DNA from: G963665405 sp963665405
Lineage (GTDB): Bacteria > Chloroflexota > Dehalococcoidia > Lucifugimonadales > G963665405
Assembly (NCBI GenBank): GCA_963665405.2
Contig: CAXXUH010000004.1
Span: forward strand, 620,001 to 684,000
Reading direction: 5' to 3'
DNA length: 64,000 nucleotides
Positions 16,333 to 23,155 of this stretch are shown piece by piece (position 1 is the first letter of the stretch; the number at the start of each line of letters is the position of its first letter). A program made the translations under genes and the position numbers. Below the pieces are notes generated by a model that ran no database searches, had not been told where the DNA came from, and was given only the letters and a program-made list of their open reading frames with translations.

Positions 16333-16474
16333 CGCGACCCCTCGCTCCCATGGACTAGCGGTATAGGCTATCACAGTTCAGGTACCGGCGCCACGAACGG
16401 CGGCTACGGGTAGTGTGTCAGTTTGAATCCATGTTCCGTTGACCTGTCGACGCACCGCTGGTAGCCTGAATCAC

Positions 16475-16681
16475 ATGGCGGGACAGAAACGGAAGAAGAC
16501 AGAGCATGATGCCGCAGTGACTGCGTTTCGAGTCTTCCAGAAGGCTGTAGACGAGTCCGAAGAAGAAGAAGAGACTCCTGCCACTAAGCGCGGAAAAGCT
16601 CGGGCGGCCAAGCTCACCCCAGAGACGCGGTCGGAGATCGCAAGGCGCGCCGCGAGGGCGCGGTGGGACAAGGCGCGCTAG
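16475..16681 (+). CDS. Small basic protein, passenger of the IS1 transposon
   Basis: A 68-residue protein starting at ATG 16475 (MAGQKRKKTEHDAAVTAF). It has a Lys-rich N-terminus, a central acidic stretch (DESEEEEET) and a C-terminal motif KLTPETRSEIARRAARARW. The last resembles the short (L/A)TPEERSEIARKAAxARW tail found in many small bacterial proteins of unknown function, perhaps nucleic-acid binding. It converges with the XRE-ImmA gene, overlapping its end by four bases. The function is not known. Its position 66 bp inside the left terminal repeat makes it part of the transposon. Confidence 0.6.
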   Translation: MAGQKRKKTEHDAAVTAFRVFQKAVDESEEEEETPATKRGKARAAKLTPETRSEIARRAARARWDKAR

Positions 16682-17787
16682 ACGAGTCGGAGCCTCGGTC
16701 GGAGCCTCGGTCCTTCCTGTTGGGGGGTGTTCTTGTCTGTGATTCCACCCCCCATCACCGGGGTGAGGACCAGACCGAAAACAGCCTTACTCAGCTCATC
16801 GGGCAGGATATTTAACTTCCTCGCCACTTGGCCCATCGTCATACCGTCTTCCCGTAGGGCCTTGAACACCTTGGCCAAGACCTGTGACGTTTCTCCCTGC
16901 GCTCCATTCGGCTCGTGAGTTCGGTAGCCTTTCCTGCCGATTTCCATGAATAGAACCCGATACTGCCAATCGCTCAGCAAGCCGAGCTTGTGCATCCGAT
17001 AGGTCAGGTTAGCTGCTGACACCATCCATCGGCGCTTGGCTTCGATGATCTGATTCAAGCGGCCGCCCCTCGGGGCCTCAGCGAGAATGCTGCCTTGTGG
17101 CATGAGAAAGGCCGACCCAAACAGGTCCGCCTCTTTCTCAGCCTCTCGCCCGCGAACGTCACCCTTTGTATGGAGCACGAGGTGCGCAAGCTCATGTGCC
17201 GCGTCCATGCGGCTGCGCTCTGCAGACTTCATGGTGTTTAGAAACACATACGGGGTGTTTCCCCGCCACGCAGAAAAGGCATCCATCTCAACGGTATCTT
17301 CGGTTAGGGAGAAGACCCGTACTCCGTGCGCTTCGAGCAAGTGGATCATATTCCGAACGGGCTTTTCCCCCAGACCCCACTCACTGCGGACAGCCACCGC
17401 AGCTGTCTCAGGATCGACCCCCCGATACCTCGGGATGTCCGGATCGGGCACGGTGAAGCTGGCGCTTATCCAGTCGGAAAGTGCCCAGGCGAGGGCTCCG
17501 GCCGCTCTGGCTTGGCCCTGCTGCCTCGCGGTCAGAGTGCTGAGAGCCCGGAAACTCGCGCCATCTGCCGAAGGCTCTTCAAGCGTTGGCCCATAGAAGA
17601 ACTCCCAGGGGAACCTGAGGGCATCAGCGAGCTTGGTGGTTGCCGTGGTACTAGGCTCCCGTGTGCCCGCGTGATAATGGCTCAGAGTCCGTAGAGAAAG
17701 ACTCGTGGCCTTGGCCAGTGCGGCCTTGGTGAGCCCGCGCCGTCGACGTGCAAGGTCCAGCCTCGTTGGGTTGAAGACCGCCGCCAT
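16678..17787 (-). CDS. XRE-family regulator fused to ImmA/IrrE (COG2856) metallopeptidase
   Basis: This 369-residue protein has an N-terminal helix-turn-helix (residues 8-60: LARRRRGLTKAALAKATSLS then TLSHYHAGTREPS) and a zinc peptidase domain with HELAH at residues 198-202 and a downstream Glu in EAEKEADLFGSAFLMP. Related proteins either cleave a partner repressor or act as the antitoxin-like, DNA-binding half of two-gene systems. A further C-terminal helical region (residues 270-345) ends in an Arg/Pro tail. It starts 2 bp after the stop of the 212-residue gene, so the two form an operon. It is carried by the IS1 transposon. Confidence 0.9.
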   Translation of the reverse strand: MAAVFNPTRLDLARRRRGLTKAALAKATSLSLRTLSHYHAGTREPSTTATTKLADALRFPWEFFYGPTLEEPSADGASFRALSTLTARQQGQARAAGALAWALSDWISASFTVPDPDIPRYRGVDPETAAVAVRSEWGLGEKPVRNMIHLLEAHGVRVFSLTEDTVEMDAFSAWRGNTPYVFLNTMKSAERSRMDAAHELAHLVLHTKGDVRGREAEKEADLFGSAFLMPQGSILAEAPRGGRLNQIIEAKRRWMVSAANLTYRMHKLGLLSDWQYRVLFMEIGRKGYRTHEPNGAQGETSQVLAKVFKALREDGMTMGQVARKLNILPDELSKAVFGLVLTPVMGGGITDKNTPQQEGPRLRPRLRLV

Positions 17788-17789
17788 AC

Positions 17790-18428
17790 CTACGCCTTCT
17801 TCCGTACGGGCACATCGATCGCGTCTCGATCACTTGGGCTATCGTCAGCCACCGTTGCAGGCGTGGACGACGTGGAAGCCGTCGAGAGGACAATGCGCTC
17901 CTGCCACTCAGTGACAAAGCCGTCCTCGGTCATTTCTGCAGGTAGGGATAGTTCAGCCCTGAGCTCCTCCGTCTCTTCATCGAGGCGGTGGAGCAGCAGC
18001 CAAGTCTGCCTTCTCGGGCGCTCAAACTCAGGGCTGATGAGCGCGAAGCTCAGCTGGTTCTGATCGACTACTCGCCGCGTTACTGGACCTTTCTCCGTGC
18101 GAGTCGCTGGAGTCTTGCCAGTGCCAGTCCGCTCATCGCCAGCGGCGACAGCAATCGCCCAGGCTCCGCTCGGGTGGACGGTAGTGGGATAGTTCTGGAT
18201 GTTCTTCCTCGTCCATCCCTTGGGCGCCAACTGATCTCCGAGCATGCGATTGGTTTTCCCCCAGATGAGAAGGCCCGCTAGGTTCGCCGGATCATGACGG
18301 GTGCACTCTGCCGCGTACCCGAACCCAAACAGAAGGGCCTGTAGGAGTAGGTCCTCGGTGAGACCAAGGTCACTCAGGCGGCCCGCCACATCTACCTGTT
18401 TCACGTATACCTTGGACTCAATCTCCAC
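17790..18428 (-). CDS. Hypothetical protein, operon partner of the XRE-ImmA gene
   Basis: I start this gene at GTG 18428 because aaaggag lies six bases upstream. The longer in-frame ATG at 18470 has no such site. The 212-residue product begins VEIESKVYVKQVDVAGRLSD and contains a Trp/Tyr-rich part (WGKTNRMLGDQLAPKGWTRK, then WAIAVAAGDE). A basic linker and a segment LSFALISPEFERPRRQTWLL follow. No membrane segment or known motif is seen. Being immediately upstream of an XRE-COG2856 gene, it is a candidate toxin or effector half of a two-gene module. That is inference from context only. Confidence 0.7.
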   Translation of the reverse strand: MEIESKVYVKQVDVAGRLSDLGLTEDLLLQALLFGFGYAAECTRHDPANLAGLLIWGKTNRMLGDQLAPKGWTRKNIQNYPTTVHPSGAWAIAVAAGDERTGTGKTPATRTEKGPVTRRVVDQNQLSFALISPEFERPRRQTWLLLHRLDEETEELRAELSLPAEMTEDGFVTEWQERIVLSTASTSSTPATVADDSPSDRDAIDVPVRKKA

Positions 18429-18523
18429 TGCCAGCTCCTTTCGGGTCAACTTTCGCACATTGTACCACATCCCGATTGCGTGTTATTCTACCACATTTGA
18501 GGCTCGACAATCCGCAATCCGGC

Positions 18524-18552
18524 TTGACATTGACATGGCTATCAAGCATAAT
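18524..18552 (+). promoter_or_regulatory. Candidate sigma-70-type promoter of the IS1 transposase
   Basis: A TTGACA box at 18524-18529 and CATAAT at 18547-18552 are separated by 17 bp. The predicted start of transcription falls at about 18558-18562, right at the ATG at 18562. If used, the transposase would be read from a nearly leaderless mRNA starting at MNQLSPERR. Confidence 0.5.
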
Positions 18553-18561
18553 ACAGTCAGT

Positions 18562-19401
18562 ATGAATCAACTAAGCCCAGAGCGGCGCGTTCAAATCCTC
18601 CATGCACTCTGTGAAGGGAACTCCATTCGGAACACCGCCCGCATGACTGGCAGCGCTGTCAATACTGTTGCGAAGTTGCTCACGGAGATTGGGGCGGCCT
18701 GCCTGGATTATCAAGATTCGGTGATGCGCGACCTACCGTGCAGACGGCTCCAATGCGACGAAATCTGGAGCTTCGTCTACGCCAAGGCGAAGAACGTTCC
18801 GGAAGAACGCAAAGGCGAATTTGGGTACGGAGATGTGTGGACCTGGACGGCCATCGATGCGGACACAAAACTTGTTCCGTGCTGGCACGTGGGAAGTCGT
18901 GACGGACGCGACGCCTATCGGTTCATGAAGGATTTGTCGGCCAGACTGGCCAACCGCGTCCAGCTAACTACTGATGGTCACAAGGCATACTTAGAAGCCG
19001 TCGAAGGCGCGTTCGGAACCAATATCGACTACGCGATTTTGGCGAAGCTATATGGCTCGGAACCGGGCGCAGAGAAGCGTTATAGTCCACCAGTTTGCAT
19101 CGGTACCCAGCGAACGACTATCCAGGGCGCGCCCGACCAAGCTCACATTTCGACAAGCTACGTAGAACGGCAGAATTTGACGATGCGAATGAGCATGCGA
19201 CGCTTTACGAGACTAACGAACGCCTTCTCTAAGAAGTTGGAGAATCATATGCATGCCCTATCTCTGTACTTCATGTACTACAATTTTTGCCGACCCCACA
19301 AGACCCTCGGCAAGCCATACCGAACTACTCCGGCGATGGCGGCCGGTCTGACTTCTCACGTCTGGGATATCCGAGAGTTACTTGGCTTGCTCACCCATTG
19401 A
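18562..19401 (+). CDS. IS1-family transposase (single frame)
   Basis: The 279-residue protein starts MNQLSPERRVQILHALCEGN; an in-frame ATG at 18535 would add nine residues, but it lies inside the likely promoter. An N-terminal helix-turn-helix (SIRNTARMTGSAVNTVAKLL) is followed by a DDE-type catalytic core with LQCDEIWSF, LTTDGHKAYL and a C-terminal SYVERQNLTMRMSMRRF. It is encoded in one frame, unlike classical IS1 with its programmed frameshift. The last codons overlap the right terminal repeat of the element. It is intact and probably active. Confidence 0.9.
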   Translation: MNQLSPERRVQILHALCEGNSIRNTARMTGSAVNTVAKLLTEIGAACLDYQDSVMRDLPCRRLQCDEIWSFVYAKAKNVPEERKGEFGYGDVWTWTAIDADTKLVPCWHVGSRDGRDAYRFMKDLSARLANRVQLTTDGHKAYLEAVEGAFGTNIDYAILAKLYGSEPGAEKRYSPPVCIGTQRTTIQGAPDQAHISTSYVERQNLTMRMSMRRFTRLTNAFSKKLENHMHALSLYFMYYNFCRPHKTLGKPYRTTPAMAAGLTSHVWDIRELLGLLTH

Positions 19402-19490
19402 AACTGACACACTACCCGGCTACGACTTACGGTCTTTTCATTCTCCCACCGTTCCCCGTACCTCCCCCGTTGAGGTGCCGTCTTATTCCC

Positions 19491-19659
19491 GCCCACCCGC
19501 CCAATGGTTGGGGCACCCCAGACCCCGCAAAGGGGGCTCTGCCCCCTTTAGAACCGCCGGCCGGGGCCCAGCGCATGCCCTGTGCGCCCCTACGCTCAGC
19601 AAAGTCGGAGGCGTGGAACCACACTGGATGGCCAACTATCGGACTTTGAAAAGGCCCTA
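19491..19659 (+). repeat. Dispersed intergenic repeat, family B
   Basis: About 170 bp matching 6883-7062 in inverted orientation, with shared blocks gcccaatgg/ggggcacccc, gcaaagggggctctgccccc (a strong hairpin), ccggccggggccc, ggatggccaac and ggactttgaaaaggccct. Its right edge touches the stop codon of the MoeA-PBP gene (19657-19659), so the repeat sits directly at the 3' end of that operon and could end transcription from it. Confidence 0.8.
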
Positions 19660-21585
19660 AGCTACGACGTCTCCCGTCGTGGAGGTGTCGTAACCACCCA
19701 GGGCGTCGACCCGTTTTCTGAAACCGACGCTGCGAATCAGAGCCAGCATCGGCCTGAGCAGATCTCCGTCGTAGAGTTCGGCGGGGATTATCAGGTCGTA
19801 TTGCTCTGTGGCCAGCGGCACGAAATCGAGCCTCATCGCCTTTGCCGCCGAGAGGATGCCGAGTCCGACGTCGGCGCTTCCCCCGGCCACCGCCGCGGCC
19901 ACGGCCAGGTGCGTGTACTCTTCCCTTCCATATCCGTTGATCCGCTCGGGATCGACGCCCGACTCCTTTAGCTTGTAGTCGAGCAGCACCCGGGTCCCAG
20001 AGCCGCGCTGGCGATTGACGAACGTGACGCCCTCCCGCGCCAGGTCGTCCAGCGAGGTCAGCCCTCTGGGGTTCCCCTTTGGCAGAATCAGCCCCTGCAC
20101 GCGGCGCACTAGGTTGACGACGACCACGTCGCGCCCTTTCAGGTAGCGGCGGACGAATGAGAGGTTGTACTCGCCGGTCTCCTCGTCCAGAAGATGCGAC
20201 CCGGCCAGATGAGCCTCACCTCGGGAGACCGCCAGGAGGCCGCCGAGGCTGCCGACGTTGGAGGATGCAATCCTGGCGCCGGGCTCCGACAGGCTCATGT
20301 CGTTTGCGAGCAGATCGATGGCCAGGTCGTGGCTTCCCGTGATGACGATCGTACCCTCGATTTCATCGATCGGGCGGAGCAGCTCGACCGTGATGTCTTC
20401 GCCTGCCTCGATCCCCTCGGAGAGTCGCGGGATCACCACGAGGCCGTCGGCCCGGACCAGCGACATGATCACGCCTGCGCCCCGCTGAACCGGCGTCGCT
20501 ACCAGTCTCCCGCCGACGCGCCCCAGCCTCACGCGAAGAAACTCGTCCTCACCCATGGGCGAGTGGACCTTGCGCGCGAGCGTCGCCGTCTCGCGGCTGC
20601 GCTGGGCCGCGACCGTCCCCAGCATCCGCGCAACGAGAGGCTTCAAGAAGATTTCAGAAGTGATGACCGCCGACACCGCGTAGCCGGGAATTCCCAGGAC
20701 CGGTTTGCCCCGTACCACCCCGAGGACGACGGGGTGACCCGGCCTCAGCGCCACACCGTGCACCAGCAGCTCGCCCAGCTCCTCGACCAGCCTCGCCGTG
20801 TAGTCCTCGGAGCCGGCCGAAGACCCGGCGTTGACCACGAGGACGTCGGTGGACTCCAGCGCCTCCAGGATCGTCGACCGGAGACGGTCGCGGTCGTCCG
20901 GAACCGGGTCCCAGCGAACCGGCTGGCCGCCCCAATCCTCCACCATCGCCGCAAGCATCAGGGAGTTGAACTCGATGATGTCTCCAGGGGCCAGCCTGTC
21001 GCCCAGCCCGACCAGCTCGGTGCCCGTGGGGATTATTCCGACGCGCGGCTTACGGTGGACCGCCACCTCGGCGACTCCGGCGGCGGCACACGCTCCCAGG
21101 TCGACAGCGCCGAGGCGGTGATTCGCCGGCAGCACGAGCTCGGTCGCTGCGATGTCCTCACCCAGCGGCCTCACGTGCTGATACGGCGGAACTGGGGACG
21201 TGATCTCGATGGTGGAGCCGTCGATCTCGTGGAGATGCTCGAGCATGACGACGGCGTCGAACCCGGCGGGCATCGGGTCGCCGGTGTCCAGCCAGACCGC
21301 CTGGCCGTCCACCCTGAGGCGGAGCGGTGAGGTCTCGGTGGCTCCGACGGTCTCCTGGGACCTGACGGCCACGCCGTCCATGGCAGCGGCGTCGTAGTGC
21401 GGTGAGGAGATCTTGGCCCATACCGCCTCGGCCGTGATCCGTCCGTTGGCCCGGTCGAGAGGAACGACCTCGGAGCCGGTCGGTCCGAGGACGCCGGCCC
21501 GCTCCAGGGCCGAGTGGAACCGCTCGACGGCCTCATCCAGGGGAATGTCGCTGAGGTAGTAGCGCCTTCCGTGTTTGTGTGTCAC
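19657..21585 (-). CDS. MoeA-like molybdopterin molybdotransferase fused to a periplasmic-binding-like domain
   Basis: This 642-residue protein has two modules. Residues 1-410 are a MoeA fold: MDGVAVRS, GDPMPAGFDAVVMLEHL, the VNAGSSAGSEDYT GTP-type loop, and LGIPGYAVSAVI. Residues 425-640 resemble the PBP-like/LysR substrate-binding domain found fused to MoeA (LILPKGNPRGLTSL, NRQRGSGTRVLLDYKL, GSADVGLGI). MoeA inserts molybdate into adenylylated molybdopterin. The extra domain probably binds an oxyanion such as molybdate or tungstate, which is inference. It overlaps the stand-alone moeA by four bases. With AOR nearby, one copy may serve tungsten and the other molybdenum. Confidence 0.9.
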   Translation of the reverse strand: MTHKHGRRYYLSDIPLDEAVERFHSALERAGVLGPTGSEVVPLDRANGRITAEAVWAKISSPHYDAAAMDGVAVRSQETVGATETSPLRLRVDGQAVWLDTGDPMPAGFDAVVMLEHLHEIDGSTIEITSPVPPYQHVRPLGEDIAATELVLPANHRLGAVDLGACAAAGVAEVAVHRKPRVGIIPTGTELVGLGDRLAPGDIIEFNSLMLAAMVEDWGGQPVRWDPVPDDRDRLRSTILEALESTDVLVVNAGSSAGSEDYTARLVEELGELLVHGVALRPGHPVVLGVVRGKPVLGIPGYAVSAVITSEIFLKPLVARMLGTVAAQRSRETATLARKVHSPMGEDEFLRVRLGRVGGRLVATPVQRGAGVIMSLVRADGLVVIPRLSEGIEAGEDITVELLRPIDEIEGTIVITGSHDLAIDLLANDMSLSEPGARIASSNVGSLGGLLAVSRGEAHLAGSHLLDEETGEYNLSFVRRYLKGRDVVVVNLVRRVQGLILPKGNPRGLTSLDDLAREGVTFVNRQRGSGTRVLLDYKLKESGVDPERINGYGREEYTHLAVAAAVAGGSADVGLGILSAAKAMRLDFVPLATEQYDLIIPAELYDGDLLRPMLALIRSVGFRKRVDALGGYDTSTTGDVVA

Positions 21586-22814
21586 CAGATCCGGACCGTC
21601 ACCCGGTCCCCGGAGTACAGTCCGCCCCTGTCCAGCGGAACCTTGACGCTGCCGTCGGACCGAACCAGGGTGTAGATGAGATTCGACTTCCCGAGTATCG
21701 GGTCTGCGTAGACCTCCCCGTTCTCGGTAACAAGCCGGACCTGTATGTGATCCTCGCGGCCCGCCTGCGACGGGACGTCCCTGAGAAGCCTGGCCTCGAC
21801 CGAGGCCCGCTGAGGGGGCTCGGCGCAGCCGGAGAGCCAGTAGATCGCGGGCCGCACGAGGATGTCGAAGACGACCATTGCCGACACAGGATTGCCCGGC
21901 AGCCCGAACGCGGCAGTGCCGTCGACCATCCCGAAGACCGTCGGTTTGCCGGGCTTGATCGAGATGCCGTGGACCAGCACTCCAGGGCTGCCCAGGCTGC
22001 CGATGACAGACGCCGTCATGTCCCGGCTGCTGACCGAGCTTCCGGCGGAGAAGACGAGGATGTCCGCCGCGGCGAGCCCCCTGACTGCGGCCGCCCGCTG
22101 CTCGTCGAAGTCGTCGCCGACCAGCGCGATGGGCGCCGGCAGCCCGCCCGCCCTCTCCACCAGGGCCGATATCGTGTACGTGTTGATGTCCCTTATCTTC
22201 CCAGCCAGGGGTGTCTCGACCGGAGGGACGACCTCGTCGCCCGTCGAGACGATCGCCACGCGGGGGCGGCGAGCGACGGATACCCGGTGGATGCCCAGTG
22301 CCAAGAGCCCGCCGATGTCCTGGGGCCGCAGGACGTGACCCGCCGGCAGGACCGGATCTCCTGTGACCACGTCCTCGCCGGTCTGGATGACATTTTCGCC
22401 GGGTGCCGCAGGTCGGACTACCTCTATGGTATGGCCGTCGACGCGCTGGGTGTTCTCGACCATGACGACCGCGTCGGCCTCTCCGGCCAGCATGCCCCCG
22501 GTGAACGCCGTGGCGGCCTGTCCCTGCGCGAGCGTGACGTCGGGAACCGTGCCGGTCGGCACGTCGCCGACGACCTCCAGATAGGCGGGGAGGCCCTCGG
22601 TCGCGCCAAAGGTGTCTCGCGCGCGGACCGAGAAGCCGTCCATGGCCGAGCGAGGATAGGCCGGAAGATCTTCAGAAGAGGTGATCGACTCCGCGGTTAC
22701 GCGGCCGAGCGAGTCGGCGGTATCGACGACCTCCGTCTCGACCTGGACGGTCAGGCGATTCCTGACCACCTCGATGGCATCGTCTGGGGCGAGGACGTTG
22801 AAGAACTCGGGCAT
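21582..22814 (-). CDS. moeA: Molybdopterin molybdotransferase MoeA
   Basis: The 410-residue protein matches standard MoeA in length and order. It has an N-terminal VRNRLTVQVETEVVDTADSL linker region, MDGFSVRA, ATAFTGGMLAGEADAVVMVE, the STGDEV motif, VFSAGSSVSSRDMT and FGLPGNPVSAM. It catalyses the last step of molybdenum cofactor assembly, metal insertion into MPT-AMP, in the cytoplasm. It is the first gene of a two-gene operon with the MoeA-PBP fusion, overlapping by four bases. The products of this operon presumably feed the FDH and AOR enzymes 6-15 kb away. Confidence 0.93.
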   Translation of the reverse strand: MPEFFNVLAPDDAIEVVRNRLTVQVETEVVDTADSLGRVTAESITSSEDLPAYPRSAMDGFSVRARDTFGATEGLPAYLEVVGDVPTGTVPDVTLAQGQAATAFTGGMLAGEADAVVMVENTQRVDGHTIEVVRPAAPGENVIQTGEDVVTGDPVLPAGHVLRPQDIGGLLALGIHRVSVARRPRVAIVSTGDEVVPPVETPLAGKIRDINTYTISALVERAGGLPAPIALVGDDFDEQRAAAVRGLAAADILVFSAGSSVSSRDMTASVIGSLGSPGVLVHGISIKPGKPTVFGMVDGTAAFGLPGNPVSAMVVFDILVRPAIYWLSGCAEPPQRASVEARLLRDVPSQAGREDHIQVRLVTENGEVYADPILGKSNLIYTLVRSDGSVKVPLDRGGLYSGDRVTVRIW

Positions 22815-22892
22815 GGCGGTGGGTTACTCGGTGAGTGGACCCATTATACCGGTCCCGGCGCCGGCCGCGGGGTAGTTCTTGGCAGGTGCCGA

Positions 22893-22996
22893 AGATGGGG
22901 GTGTGTAGGAGGGCGAAGCCCCTTTGCCGGGAGTCTGAGGGTGCCCTCAGGTATCATTTCTTCCTCCTTCCTGGCCAAGAAGGGGGCCAGGGGGAA
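22893..22996 (+). repeat. Dispersed intergenic repeat, family A
   Basis: The core tttgccgggagtctgagggt continues as gccctcag, a spacer, then tcctccttcctggccaagaa and gggggcc. Two hairpins are possible (gagggtgccctc, and the cttcctggccaagaag palindrome). It matches 935-1005 and, inverted, 63116-63183. The surrounding gap 22815-23155 between moeA and the TIR protein contains nothing else that I recognise. Confidence 0.75.
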
Positions 22997-23155
22997 GGTC
23001 GTAAGGGTTGCTTAGCGGTCTATCGGCTACGGGCTAACCCCTACATGCGGGGGGTGGCCCCCAAGGAAATCGTTCCGCACCTCCCGTGGCTCTGATGCAG
23101 CGGGTAGATCCGGGCGTAAGCCTCAACGGGGTTCGCCATATCCACGCTACTCTTG

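Larger units (their letters stand above)
16409..19416. mobile_element. Complete IS1-family transposon with three passenger genes (3,008 bp)
   Basis: Both ends are seen. The left end is ggtagtgtgtcagttt (16409-16424) and the right end is its perfect reverse complement (19401-19416). The element is flanked by the direct repeat cggctacg at 16401-16408 and 19417-19424, an 8-bp target duplication typical of IS1-family transposition. Inside are an IS1-type transposase (18535-19401), whose stop codon lies within the right repeat, and three unrelated genes: a small basic protein, an XRE-ImmA/IrrE protein and a 212-residue partner. The intact duplication indicates a recent insertion as one unit upstream of mobA. 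Confidence 0.92.
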
